A DNA stretch of 64,000 bases from NCBI GenBank assembly GCA_936440205.1, contig OW387142.1, forward strand, positions 16,520,736 through 16,584,735, written 5' to 3'. The translations under genes and the position numbers were made by a program. Shown in pieces: positions 46,061 through 58,867 of the stretch. This DNA is from Lepidonotus clava. Taxonomy: Eukaryota; Annelida; Polychaeta; Phyllodocida; Polynoidae. The notes under the pieces were generated by a model. It saw nothing but the letters and a program-made list of their open reading frames with translations. It was not told the origin of the DNA and searched no databases. Positions within the stretch are counted from its first letter, which is position 1; each line of letters opens with the position of its first letter.

Positions 46061-46245
46061 CTAGCAGGCGATTTGTGCCTCGTCGCCCGTCAGTATGCTA
46101 TATTGAAATGAACAAGTTTGATAAAATCATCGGGCGAATCGTCGGGCGATTTTCTCGGCGATTCAGATCAAACATGTACATCTTAATATACCATACTGAC
46201 GGGCGATCAGGGTAAAGTACGATCGCCGAGGCCCAAATCGCCTAG
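46061..46245. repeat. Foldback MITE-like element
   Basis: Arms of about 60-80 nt are inverted copies: the left holds GGCGATTTGTGCCTCG and TCGCCCGTCAGTATG, the right (on minus) GGCGATTTGGGCCTCG and TCGCCCGTCAGTATG. The loop repeats TCGGGCGA. No coding capacity; CTAG at both tips. Confidence 0.75.
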
Positions 46246-47255
46246 TGGGTATGGGGCTTTACTCTGCAACAGTTCCCCTCATGTTCCATGGAAAAATATT
46301 GAACCTTGATTCAAGCGACCTCCTCCTCCCCTCCTGTAAACCCCCCCCCCCCCCCCCCCCCATCAACCTCCCCTGGGCCCCGTAGCTCAGGTGGTTAATG
46401 ATTACCTTGATTTGGCTTCACTTAGTGTCGGTCCCAGTCGTAATTAACGAGGTTTGCCTCACGATAAGGCCGCCTGAGCCGAGTTAGGCTTACCCCCTAA
46501 TCCAGGCCCGGCAGGCCTCAAGTTTAGGCGCAATAGATCAGGATTACATTATGATACATGTAGACCAAGTGTTAAGTTTCAAGTTTCTGGAAACATTGTG
46601 CAGAAAGCAGATTTTGAAAACATCGGTGATGTACATGTATCATTAGATATGATTAATAATTGAAATGTTCCTGATTTTGCATCTGACATTGAGATATATT
46701 ATCAATTCATTGCAAAAGCTAAGCCCCTGGACTAGACCACATTTCAGGGGTAGGCCACATTTCAGGGGTAGATCTCAGCTGTCTGTCATGGGGCTTACTT
46801 GATATGATAAACTATAGCTTTTAAGTACCTCTCAACAGCCATTTTGTTACGCTGTAATACGGATATGTGTACAGAAGAGTTTTAATTTACACTTGTAAAA
46901 TGATAATACAAATTGGTGGAATTAAATAAATTGAGCAAGAACTGTATGAATATCATATGAGATATTGTAACGACATAAACATCATTTGTTAAAAGAATTA
47001 GCTCTGTCAAAGTAACGAGCAGAGTACTAAAATGCATTATCATAATTTAATTTCCTCAGAGAATGAAGCTAAACCGTGTTTAAAATGAGTGACGGCAATT
47101 TGCATGTACTCGCTGCAGGGGCGTTTAAGTGTTGTTCTACATGCTGCTTCCGTCCCCGGCGGTGCCCACCCATATATTACCCAGCTCCCTGCACGTTCAC
47201 ATGTGTGTTAAGTACATGTGATGCTGCTCCTTGCGTGTTCTTTGATCTACACGTG

Positions 47256-47269
47256 GTTACCATGGCAAC
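47256..47269. promoter_or_regulatory. RFX X-box
   Basis: GTTACCATGGCAAC fits the X-box consensus at every position; it sits in a GC-richer block next to a CACGTGG E-box. Confidence 0.45.
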
Positions 47270-49537
47270 TGCAGGTAAAGGGAACAGGGCATCCATCAGG
47301 GAGGGGAGGTGGGTAGGGTGGTGAGAGGAGGGTGTGCACAATTTATTGTAGTTTTGAGGGAGTGTTATGTCAAAATTACTACTGGTCATGGGGAGTGAGT
47401 AAGTGTTGAAGGTTTTACGCCGTACCGACAGCCAGGGTCATTTTCACAGCAAAAAGAAGTTGGGACAAATTCTGTCTTTGGTGATCGTATCTATGAGATG
47501 AAGGTGACAGGGCGGGCAAACAGCAGGGGATAAAAACCTGGAAATCATTTTTTCTGTACCTCATATCTTAGTGAACCCAGTACCAACCAGGAATTGAACC
47601 CAAGGAACCACTTGGTTAGTGCTGGGTCCCCCTATCGTCACCTTATATGATCAGCAGGGGCTACTGGGGGCCTATTCGTCCCCCGAACCCCCACGGGGTT
47701 AGTGGTCATGGGGTAACAGACGACCAGTGGTCATGCTCCATAACGCCCACCTATATGACCTCTAGGTAGAGAGGCTGTGTAGGATGGATAAAGTCCTTTG
47801 GATCAAGGGTTTGAGACCCGTGAACTTCCTGGATTTCTGAGTGTCCAACGATCATAAAAAGGCAGTAGTTGGCACTTATCACTCCACAGGTGTGGGGCAT
47901 ATTTGTATCTGAAAGAATTTGCAACAATCTCCAACAAAAAGACTAGTGTAATGCGCAAGAGATAAGGTTCCTTCCTCAACCATGCCATCTATATGATCAC
48001 ATCTTCTCAAGGAGACAATAAAAAATAACTGTTGGCTTACTAGGTTGAGGAAATAATTATACTGGTTCATCGTAAAATAATACCGACTCGCTTCAAGCAC
48101 ACAACCAATGTATATATATCCGTGCGCCCTCAGGTTTGGCCTTACCTGTTGTTTCACCTGTAAGAGAGCACCTTGGGTTATGGGGATTTGGCGTGTGGCT
48201 TTAAAAGAGCTTCTTTCTGACATACAAATCACGAGAAGCTAGAGATGGTAGATATTAAAATACATGCACGTTGTTAAGGTTTGCACGCACATTTAAAAAG
48301 AAATATAGTTTTCACTAGCTTTCAGCCATTCATTCCTGAATAATACAGTCATTCGACAGTTGAAGGACTAGAATGTGTATTACTATGAATGATAATTATT
48401 CACGAAATCTGATCATTTACCTTAGAATAAAATGTTTAAAATGAGCAATGTGTCATGGCATCTGTGAACATTCGTAATTTAGCGAAACATTTTATGATGC
48501 AAAATATACTTGAAATGCAACAGAGGAAAATGAGTCAAAGACTCCAAGTGCTTCAATAAATGTTAGTAATGGATATTTGGGAAAGTATAACAACTTTTTT
48601 TTCAACGATGTTATCCATACACAACAACGAGTATGTTTCATTATTTACACAATGTATTGAATCATTTTATTCAATATTGCATTTCCGTTTCTTGGCATAT
48701 ATGTTGCATACCTGTAGTGTATGGCCTATACTTCAAAATATAGGCAGTCATCCCAAACAGAAGACCTGTAATCTGAGCCCCCCTACTCAGGTATAGACCC
48801 CTGTCAAGGAGGGTCACTGTCAGAGGAGAACCAGTGTCAAGTTAAACAGTAATAGAGAGGTGAGGGACACTTAAGGGTCACCATAGGTGTCAAGTTCTAC
48901 ACAACCTGTCACTGTAACCCTAAGGTTAAGGTCAAGGGGCCAGAAAGTATATTACTCCAAGTATATCATAATTCACTAGTTCGACCTTTTAGTCCAATTT
49001 GAAATCACATTAAATTCATGTTTCACTCCATTATGTTTCCGTAGGTTGGTTGTATTGTATCAGTATGCAAGGACTCTTGTTACCAAGACACGACCGCCTA
49101 CATCCAGAAATAATAGTGTTGCAAGCGGAGCACACTAGTTTCACATAAGGATCCTTACTGTTTTTTTCCTCTATGATGCACAGTATCACACTTGTTTCTG
49201 TCTATAAACACGAACCTTGTGTCGCCTCCTTAAGAGCCTGAAGAGGGCCATTAACACAGAAAAAAGACATTGTAAAGTGATATGGGGAGATATTGCCTTT
49301 GTCTTCCCTATATTGATCTGTGTTGAAGGTTTGAATGCCGAGATAATTAAAACGACTGACACTGATGGTTCGCTTTACGTTTAATGAAGTATTATGAAAG
49401 GGGTATTCAGAAATAATAGTGGGCCATATTAATGTAATTCAGACAAGCCTTATGATTTGCTGACATTCGAAACCTACTTTATTTATACTTTGCCCACAAG
49501 CAAAGCTAGGGTCGACCCCTACCATGCCTCATCAACT

Positions 49538-49687
49538 GACGGATCCAGGATTTTGAAAGTGGTCGTGGGGGGGGGGGGGGGGCGCTATTGGAAAAAAAAT
49601 CCTTAATTACTTTTGGACCGAATCTTTCATTAACAAAACGCAAATTTTCTGGAAAAAAAAGGAGGGCCCCCCCTGGATCCGCCTATG
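49538..49687. repeat. GGCGGATCCAGG inverted-repeat element
   Basis: ACGGATCCAGG at the left and its complement CCTGGATCCGCC at the right enclose about 150 bp containing a 16-base G run (49,567-49,582). The same word starts the fragment at 45.94 kb. Likely a short non-autonomous element. Confidence 0.6.
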
Positions 49688-50091
49688 TCTTCGGATCCTT
49701 TCAAGCAAGCACCTCCAATGCAGGCCCTTACACAAATAACTTATGTTATAACTTTAGCTGATCAAGTGCTTAAAGTGCAAAGCAGTACATATGCTTTTGC
49801 TGCTCCAATCTATAATCTTACTTACAAAGTATAACATTGAAAAACAGCAAATTTATACGCATGATAAACAACCATAGAACCCATCTCAGAACCAATAACA
49901 ACCCCGCCTTCCCCCAAAGTAACAGTCCACCCACAATGCCCTTTCACCCAGGACTTGTCCTGTTAAATTTCCTGCCACCCCTCCTACAGCCAACTCCCCA
50001 ACTCTCGAACCCCCACTAACCCCCACCAAGCCCCTGCCCCCACCCCTGACGCCCCCTCTGAATGGACGCCGCTACCCGCGTCACTGCTGGC

Positions 50092-50119
50092 GTTACCATG
50101 GAGGCGTCACCATGGAGAC
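50092..50119 (+). promoter_or_regulatory. Two abutting X-box-like sites
   Basis: GTTACCATGGAGGC is immediately followed by GTCACCATGGAGAC, an exact 14-bp tandem of RFX half-site plus CATGG. Confidence 0.35.
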
Positions 50120-53100
50120 GACTGGGGCTTCATTGTCCTCCAGCATCTGTTTGCTGTCTCACGTGATCGATTCCGAACAGAACGAAAAATGCCGCTGCCT
50201 ATACAGTCTGTTAGAACGGGTTCGAATGGAATCTAGCCAGGATTCCATCAGCACCATAGTGCCCAAAGTTTAAATTGTCCCTGTCAGAACTTTTCTGCAA
50301 CAACAAGATTGTGAAGACACCCCTTGACAATAAGCCAACTGTCTATTGTCGTGACTTTGGTATAGTATATGAACTAACAAGTAATACAAGCAACAAAAAT
50401 GGATTTGTTTGGAAGAGTAATGTAGATTCTAATAGGACCATGTGCTTGATAGAAAGCTCTTTATATTTTCTATACAGTTTATAGTTTCGTATACTCCGAA
50501 TGTGCTACAATTGGAACATACATTTGAAAATTTGATATGAAAACCCAATCATAAACAACTTAACATCACTCATGTTATCCACAATATGAATGTATTCTAA
50601 TACTTATTGTTGGTCTCCTGCTTAGCCACTACCAACATGGACAGCCTTTAGAAGCTCTAGTATTCTAATCTATCTCGGGATATTCAAATTTAATAACCAG
50701 CCCAGACTATGTGTATATATCCACAGCAGGATTTTCAATCAGCAGGCCGTCTAAAAAGTACCACTGTACACTGGGATGAAATCCCAGACGGTCTAATGCA
50801 GGCGCTGTGTATTAGATTTGATAAGAGTAATCCTATTTCAACCGACTATCTGGCGTCTGTATTACTCGAAATGTGGCCTGATTGATTGTGGCGTGAGATG
50901 GCGGGGAGGTACGGGTATGGGAGGCGTGGGGGCGGAGGGGGTGTAATGCAGATACTATAGAGGTGGGAATAGGGAGCTGTAGACTTGGTAGCGGCAGGGT
51001 ATAATCTGGGTAAGGCAGGCGGCAGGCAATGGCAGGGAAACCCCCTTCCATCCCCCACCCCTCCCTCCTGCAGACCGTCTCCAGTGTAGGACCCCCATCC
51101 CCACCAACCAGGGCTGATCACATTAGTCCCCTCCATGGTGGCTGGTTGCCTGCGCATCCTCCCAGCTATACTACCCATACCTACCAGCCAATGGGCGTTG
51201 ATAATGAATCCACGGCCGCCCTATCGGTCCGCCCCCCTCTACCCAATTACATCCTCGCCTCAGCGTCTCTATGATATTACCCAGTCACTTCTTCACACCC
51301 TGCCTGTATCTCCCCGCCGCCTTTTGCCAGAGGCATATGACGTTAGTAGTATATAGAGTGAGACATTTGAGACCAGCCATAGCACCCCCTCTTCCCCCAT
51401 CCACCAGCCATCCTCAATAGACTTATCCACCCCTCCCTATTCTATTCTTCATGGATCTGTCTTTCCTCCTTCGCTGGTTTGGCGTACAGGCTTCACAGTC
51501 CAACATCAAGCCGGGTACCAGCAGGCAGATCCTACCAGTCAATAAACACTAAAAGCTGCTCTCCAGACTAGCTGGTTCCTGGTGTGTGCCGAGTGATTAC
51601 ACAAAGTGTCAAGTTTCAGGCCGACAACCAGCCGTCTCGGAGTCTACAAACCACTCTATTGGAATAATTGCTTTGCCATGACTCAGTAGTATATTGAAAT
51701 GGGGCATTTGAACTGGCAGTTTATATCAGTGGAATTAGTGTTGCTTTTTGCCAAATGCTCTTACTGTAAACGTAATTTTAGAAAATATGATTACAAATGA
51801 ATGATAGTGTGTTTTCACATTGAAATATGCAGTTAAACAAACATGATTATATGACCATATTATGGTAACACCCTAAGGATTTCTCACAGTTCAACCATAA
51901 CAACAGTAATCAGCATGTTTAAATACTAGAACAAAGTTTAACATCTGCATTGTAACCCACTGGCAGCTTTCTATTCGCTAGTTCCAACCCCTGTCAACCA
52001 TCGCCTGTCGGGCCAGGCCTTAGTAATCCGGGCCCCTTTTATTGTGGCTTCTATGGTGGCTTCCCATGTGGCTTCATTTGTGGTTTCCTGTGTGCAGCCT
52101 TCAGTGACGCCCGCAGTCTTCCCCTAATTCTAGACAAGTAATCCTTGCATCAATTCATCAATGGACCTGTCTTTCAAGACGGATTAGTCTTTTTTTGACG
52201 TATTTTAACGTAATTAATCTGTGATTGAAATAGTTAAGTCTCTCACCTATATGCACTTTAGTATTTTAGTGCAATGCTCGACATGAAGTCTATTATCTTT
52301 AGAAACGTAAGGATATTTCTTTAAAACTTCCATGATACCGATGCCAGTCGCCATCTATCAAATAACAATTACACCTTCAAACACATCAGAATGAAAATGA
52401 AACATTACTCAAACCTCTACAGTTTAATAATAAAGCTCCATCAGTCCTTCTCTCAGTTATCAAAACTTCTCTCATTTATCTGTTTAACAAGATTCAATTG
52501 CATCACTGTAGGAGATAGCAGATCTATTCACTATGGACCTTTAATACCAAAGTGGCAGTGCACTGTTTTAGCGATCACATAGAGTAGGCCCCCAGCGACA
52601 TGCCTTCTTCACATCCTAACCCACCCCGAGCGTGGCGAATAAGGCAAATACCCTACAACCACTTCATGCCGACTCCACATCAAAAACCTCCCAGCGCTCT
52701 TGGGAGAATACCTTAATGGTCAAAATGGAGGAACGGCATCCATTTCGAAGTGCGCCGAAAGGGGTGTCCTCGAGTGGCAGCCAGCGTGAAATGGTGCCGA
52801 ATTGCTCGGAATTGGCGGAGAATTTTCTGAACTGTTTCCTGCGGGTGTGGAAGTGGCCTTGGATCTGGTGTGGTAGTAATGTGGTAGTAATGGAGGGTTC
52901 ATACAGTATTCATGTCCGTGAGAAATGCATCAGGGTTCGGCAATAAATGTAGAAATGTTCCAACCCCACTAAGGCTTCTGATGTTGTCTGTGTAGTAAGA
53001 CACTGACGGTTTCGCTCCGACACATACATGACCAATAGTGAACAAGGACGATGAAATGTCCCCGGTTTATTCAGGGATGCATGTTATAATATTTTTGTCT

Positions 53101-53429
53101 GATTGTCGATATTATCACTGATATGGCCATAATAGTTAATATCAAAATTCATTGCCTAAATTACATTTTAAGGCATTTGAGGATACATTCCCAATTTGCT
53201 CTGTGCCATATCAGATTGTTTTCGTTGATTCTGAATTATATCCGGGGATGATCCCTGTGTATTAACATAGACATACATAATATTATGGATCTCGGTGGTA
53301 TTAAACATGCATACTAACTAGGATGATTGGTCCTGAATCCCTTCACAAACTTACAAACATACTTAATAAAGCCCCTATTCCTTTTGGTAAGTCCTAACAG
53401 CCAACACTATAGGCAAGAGGAAGTAGATT

Positions 53430-53950
53430 AAGGGCGCCCTCAGACGCCGGTCGAGACGCCGTATTCTTTTCCGCTGGTGACCGGCGAAGGCGTTTCCAAT
53501 TGGGCAGGTGGTCGGCTGGTTGGGCCGATCGATTTTGTATTCGGGGCAGCAGGGAGGGGGTTGTGCATGGAGGGCTAGATCGGGGACGCAGGGGGGAGCT
53601 ATTGTGAGTCGCTGTGAGCTGCTGGAGAGACGCAATCGCTCGTTACTGCTCACGTCACACGCGGCGTCGACGGCCGCGCTAACTAGGTCAATCAGACGCG
53701 CTGTTCGCCCAGACGTCTGCTGGTGCCCGGCGAGCAGGTCACCCAACGCGGGGAGCAGCGCGCAAATCTCCAAGCAGATGCTTTATGGTTCCTGGTTGCA
53801 TTAAGGAGAAGCCGCTAGATCCGCTTGGAGAATCCGCCAACCTCGCCCTCCCAAGGCTTTGAGTGCTTCATTAGTGAATCTAGTGCGCTTGTCCCCTGAC
53901 AGATCTAGGCGTAGCCGGGGTAGGCGGTTCTAGCAGTGTGTTAGATTGCC
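53430..53950. promoter_or_regulatory. CpG-rich block, possible promoter or regulatory island
   Basis: About 520 bp with a far higher density of CpG than its AT-rich flanks. Open frames of 132 codons (minus, to 53,773) and 98 codons (plus, 53,508-53,804) overlap here but show no domain, and such frames are expected in GC-rich DNA. A 5' exon on either strand cannot be excluded. Confidence 0.35.
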
Positions 53951-54242
53951 TCTGTGCACCCCAATTTGTCCTTTTGTTAGCGCCAAGTGCCAAGTCTGGC
54001 ACCATCTCCCTGTTGGTCACATGCGAGCAGACAAAACGACAAACACTTCTTGATGTTTTACTGATTGTTGTGTAGTGTTAAACTTGCAAATATACCATAC
54101 ATATATTCATGCCATTTGAACCCAAAGGGAAATGAAAGTGCAAGAAAATAAAAATAGTTCGACAAATGTGGTCGACTATGTCGACTGAAAGAGAACTTGT
54201 TAGGCAGGGTAAAAGAACATTGGGCTTTCTTTTTTCAATGAT

Positions 54243-54256
54243 GTTTCCATGGCAAC
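54243..54256. promoter_or_regulatory. RFX X-box
   Basis: GTTTCCATGGCAAC: right half perfect, left half one transition from consensus. Confidence 0.4.
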
Positions 54257-54569
54257 CAAACCAAATTAACCCGCCAGTGCCACCTTCCCCGTCCTCTTGC
54301 GTTAAAAGTACTCAGCCTTCCTCCCTCAGGGTAAGGTTGGTACAATTACCAAAGGTCTTGTCCGGGTTTGTCCCTCGGGGGATTTCCATTTAAAAATTTG
54401 TCAGAGTAACTTTTACGAGAAAGGTGTAAAAGTGGTTGGAAGTGCACCATCTTTAAGACGGCTTCGATTTTAAACTCTTAATCTGAATGATAGGCCTGAA
54501 TATTAATAAATATTTATATCAATAATTTTAAGTGCGATAGCGTTCATCATATACTATACATGTTATATG

Positions 54570-54573
<4 letters not shown>

Positions 54574-54627
<54 letters not shown>
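54574..54627. repeat. (TA)n microsatellite
   Basis: Pure TA dinucleotide run of about 54 bp. Confidence 0.95.
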
Positions 54628-54631
<4 letters not shown>

Positions 54632-55568
54632 CGTCATACGTTTGAAGCCAGTTGTGAGAAAACTATTTTACCAAAGGTAATTCACTGCAATGATTTAATG
54701 TATATCTTTGTTATTGAGGAAATTCAAAATAATTAGATGGGCGAACCTTTGAGAATATCCAAGGTGGCGTTCTGGATGTAAACGGACTGAGACGCACTAA
54801 TCCGATTTCCTTGCTTTTACACCCTGTTTCATATTCTCGCGTCAATACAAACTCAAGCGCCTCTCTGGCGCACTGACTTAATTAAAATATAAAATTCCCG
54901 TTCTCCAACATGGGCAAAGCACTTGGAGAGTTCTCCTCTTCCAAGATGAGCAAATTGTGGAGAAGGAATTGATGTTACCAATCAGTGCTTTAATTGAGAC
55001 TCAGTCTCTAGTTGCGGGTTCATTACTGCTTCGTTAAGGTTCTGTGACTCTGTCTATGGGGGCCGTGTCAAACAAAAGAAGTCTGGGTTATTTCTGTCCC
55101 TCTGGCAAAGGTCATTCTCAATTACATCAGTCCAGGAAACCAAAAGTGCTACAACTAACCTTTACGCTAAGGTGCTGCGGCGCGTACACTTGGACTAGGG
55201 GGATGAGTCAGAGCTCTCAGTTATAGATGTTAAATAATGTTTATATTTTCACCAGGCAACCTTTGAACTTTGAAAAGCTAACTCTGATTTTAAAAAAATA
55301 TCTGAAATAATTTTTAATGCCTTGAACCCAAAAGTCATTTTCAGAAAGAAAATAAGTGTTCTTATAATGTTGCATGCGCATGCAGCTGTACATTTTCTTT
55401 TGATTAGGATATAGGCCTATGTGTGCATATCACGATAGGTAGATACTCTATGTAGATTTTAGATATTCAATTAATGGCCCCGTGTTTTGTATTTTCCAGA
55501 TAGACACAGCACTGGGGGTGACTCTCTTCAAGACGGATTTGTGACCCTGGTGGAGTCTCGACCTTTAC

Positions 55569-55771
55569 TGACCTGAAGGTCATTCATCCTGTAAAGGTCA
55601 CAATGATGAGGACAGTGATGACGTCACAAAAACAAGGCCTCGTTCAGAGATTACTCCTTTACGACTTCGGCGCTCGTGTTATCAAATAGTTACTTGCCTA
55701 TGAAGGTCAAGGTCACGTGATTGACACCTCAAGGTCATGGCAAGAGTAGGCCAAGGTCACTTGCAAGGTCA
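55569..55771. promoter_or_regulatory. Nuclear-receptor half-site cluster
   Basis: Eight AGGTCA/TGACCT words in 203 bp: 55,569 (minus), 55,577, 55,595, 55,704, 55,710, 55,732, 55,754 and 55,766. Two adjoin as DR0, two are spaced as DR6, and TCAAGGTCA at 55,729 is an FTZ-F1/ERR-type monomer site. A perfect CRE (55,619-55,626) and a CACGTG lie between them. Confidence 0.5.
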
Positions 55772-57624
55772 GCGAATTCCTTGTGGATTTTGGAGCGTTA
55801 TGGCTAGGTGGAAAGAAGCTGTACATTTTGTTAGATGTGATATGTAGTAAACGTAGCGGAATTGTACCCAAGCTGAATCAACGGGACGAGAGTTCCCTTT
55901 TATTTAAGTAACACAAGTGGATGCGAAATGGAAGGGGTACACTACTGATACGCCCAATTTCAACAGCCTATCAAGAGCATGCCATGACGGAATATGGATG
56001 ACTTTGAACCGCGAAAGAGACCGCATCATACTCATAAAGACTAAGATGGGAGGAAAACAAACTAGTCAAATACTGTACATAGACAAATATGAACCCATAC
56101 CATGCCATTTCAGCGGATTTAACTTGGATAGTGGTTTTACGTTGGCCCTGCCCAGCGACTGCATAGACTGGGGCGTATTGTGAGGTGTATGCCACCTAGT
56201 GGGATATTACGGGATGTATGCCCCGCTGGCCGACCTCTAGGTATTGTATTGTGTACTTCACCGTCAGAGGATATGGCCACACACACCAGGCGCTGTACGT
56301 ATTGAGTTCTCCGTGTGCGGGCTACCCATGGGAGAACACAGGAGGAACCGGCAAAGGATCTTGCTCTTGTTTGTTGTTTTGTTGTTGTCTGTTGGTATCA
56401 TTCGCCTGGAGCAGTGCCTAGTTGGTCGACTGTGGTACCTTCGGGTATTATAGTCCACAATGGCTTGAAGACATGCAGGTTATGTAGGAAACTATAAATA
56501 CCTGTCAGGTGTTTTTGTTAAAGAATGGCGCCCCGTTTTCATTGATAAAACTGCAAAAGGGGATGAATTTATTATTATCAAGATCTTGCAGGAGGTGTGT
56601 ATGCTGCGCCAGCATGGCATATGTTGTTCGGTGAAAAGTGCTACGGCTACCTATGGCAAAAGGTAAAGTTGTGAAATGTGTGACATGAACCTATAGTGAT
56701 TAAGGGTGCTGAGTCGACTGACATGCCATATATTGATACGTATATATTCTTTGTTACTTGGACCACCTTCCTCTATAGCATTAAGAAGTAGGGATTGAAT
56801 GAACTCTCAATTCCCTTTCCAAGACCTCTTCATTATTTATGTCGGCAGTAATATGAGTCGGTTTGAGCAATTATATATAGGATCAGACCTCTGTACAGTA
56901 ATATACAAACCTCTAGTGCAAGAACCAATAATTGGACCCATGATGCAAGTTGTACCATTAATGCATGGTGATGCAAGATTCCCTACAGTAAAGTGGCAAC
57001 AAAACTTAGTCTGATATCCACAGCTGAATTATCTATAAGAACCGTAGCCAACAAGGTATGCTTGCCTACAATTAAATCCATTTCATAATAGGTCTGAAAT
57101 GACAAAACTATGTAATTTATTTTTTAACTCTATATATGTATTGATAAAATGCCATGTAGCTATTCTGTCTGACATGAATAATGAGTGGTCCCCACCTGGA
57201 ACCATTGGACAAATTCGTGCCTACAATATTTGAGATTCCTATATGTAGAATTAGTTTTGCAAAGATGTAGTTTGTACATGTACTTAGATTTAACTTTGGG
57301 AAAGGTCAAACGTACCCTTCAAAACAGTCAATTTAAATTGGAAAATACAAAATTTAAAGAAATCTTACCTTATGTAGATATGGATCGTTGAAGGTGGATC
57401 TGCATTCTGTCAGTTCAGCTGTGAATTTTCATCTTTATCATGAAGGACCTGAGTAAGGTGTCAATATTTATGTGTGATATGTTTGAGGTATCCCTTGAAT
57501 CTGAAATTGCTACAATAAACACAAAAATATAAGATATTTAGATATTTAATAAAGAAATCAAGTTAGACTTAGAGCACCAAGGTATTCATGAAGAGCAAGC
57601 CAGATGCAGGATTGAAAACTTGAC

Positions 57625-57656
57625 TGACGTCACAAGTCATCGTTGAGATGACGTCA
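57625..57656. promoter_or_regulatory. Two perfect CREs 24 bp apart
   Basis: TGACGTCA at 57,625-57,632 and again at 57,649-57,656. Confidence 0.35.
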
Positions 57657-58853
57657 CTCTTCGTGTTTTGATGGCATTATTGTCTATGTCATTGAATTGT
57701 ATAGTGTATATGTTTATGGACCAACAAAGAATAGTATATGTCCAATAATTGATAGTTTGCTCTAATTTGAAAATTATGGGTTTGTCTACATCAGAGAATT
57801 AGGAGATATAATCATATGTAATGTATAGTAACATGTAAAAAGAAAGAGTAATTGTGTTCTCCTTTCAAGATCTACCTAGATGGAAATGATATTGAAGCAT
57901 TGTATCTTTTTTCTGATAACTATCATGTGAGCATACGCATTTGAGTACCTAGTACTTTAACAAGACTATTATCTAGAAACAGAAATAAGAAAGTAAGCCC
58001 CCTTGAAAATGTATAAACCCCTTTAAACAAGAAGGGAAACTTACCCACTAGACTCCTAAGCCTGTGATATGTGTGTCTGCTTAGGGATAAAAAAAATCAC
58101 CAAAACAATATTTGTCACATGTACGTATAGAGCAGAAGTAAGAAACCTATACTTATTATGTAGAGAACATACATAAACTAGGTATCAATACACCAAAGTG
58201 TCCACCAGCAATGTTCAGCATTGTGGGGTTGAGTGGCGTGCCCTCTTAAGGGGAAGCTGTGAGCATTGGCTTTGAGAAAGTCCTTGCCCCCTTTTTTTTC
58301 TTTGAAGCTGACGAAATAGTAGGGTTATTTGGAAAAGCCATGAGATTCCTGTACTAGAATGGTCTTCGAATATTCACGTTGTGTTTGTCCTCTATCGGTG
58401 CCAATCAGTTCGCTGTGATTTCGTATATGCTTACCTTCATACACCATGTCTCTTTGATAATGGAAACAGCAAAAAGATCCTAATGTGCGTAGCATATACC
58501 TGAAGATGTTTGATTTGCTGATTTTGTTCAGACACGGTCCTTCCTAGAGTTCTGTAGGTAAAAATTCATTTTAGTTCATATGTATATCTTGTAGATAAGG
58601 CCTGTAATATTAAATTTCCTGTTTGAGCTTCCTTTCTTTGTATTATCTTGTACAGGCGCTGTAAACGAGTGTAAGCAGTTCATTTTAGTTGGCAAACCAT
58701 TTAAGAAGAACCCCAGTGGCCCAAGATTTTTATTTATTTTTCTATCATATTCGGAAGGTGTACAGGTGGTCACTGGCTTTTGGCCTATTGGTTTTCAGTA
58801 TGTACTGCAGAATCTCATATTGACATGTGTTGTTTTCCTTGATGGAACCCTCT

Positions 58854-58867
58854 GTTGTCATGGCAAC
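58854..58867. promoter_or_regulatory. X-box-like site
   Basis: GTTGTCATGGCAAC; one mismatch to the RFX consensus, within TGTTGTCATGGCAACA, a near-palindrome. Confidence 0.35.

Larger units (their letters stand above)
41123..55500. other. Non-coding tract, probable 3' UTR intron or intergenic
   Basis: No coding exon recognised. It contains a homopolymer block (42,541-42,608), a homeodomain-site-rich element (42.08-42.36 kb), a hairpin field and minisatellite (44.25-45.23 kb), a foldback element (46.06-46.25 kb), C runs (45,973-45,990; 46,049-46,061; 46,341-46,361), an X-box (47,256), a tandem X-box (50,092), a CpG-rich block (53.43-53.95 kb), an X-box (54,243) and a TA run (54,574-54,627). 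The stretch 48.2-49.5 kb shows nothing to me. Confidence 0.5.

Noticed and set aside
46382-46500. tRNA-derived SINE head (GTAGCTCAGGTGGTTAA)
   Set aside because: Only an A-box-like word; no B box at the right distance, so support is too thin.
53375-53773. 132-codon open frame on minus
   Set aside because: Composition looks non-coding, overlaps a plus frame, and no splice or domain support; kept only as a CpG-rich block.
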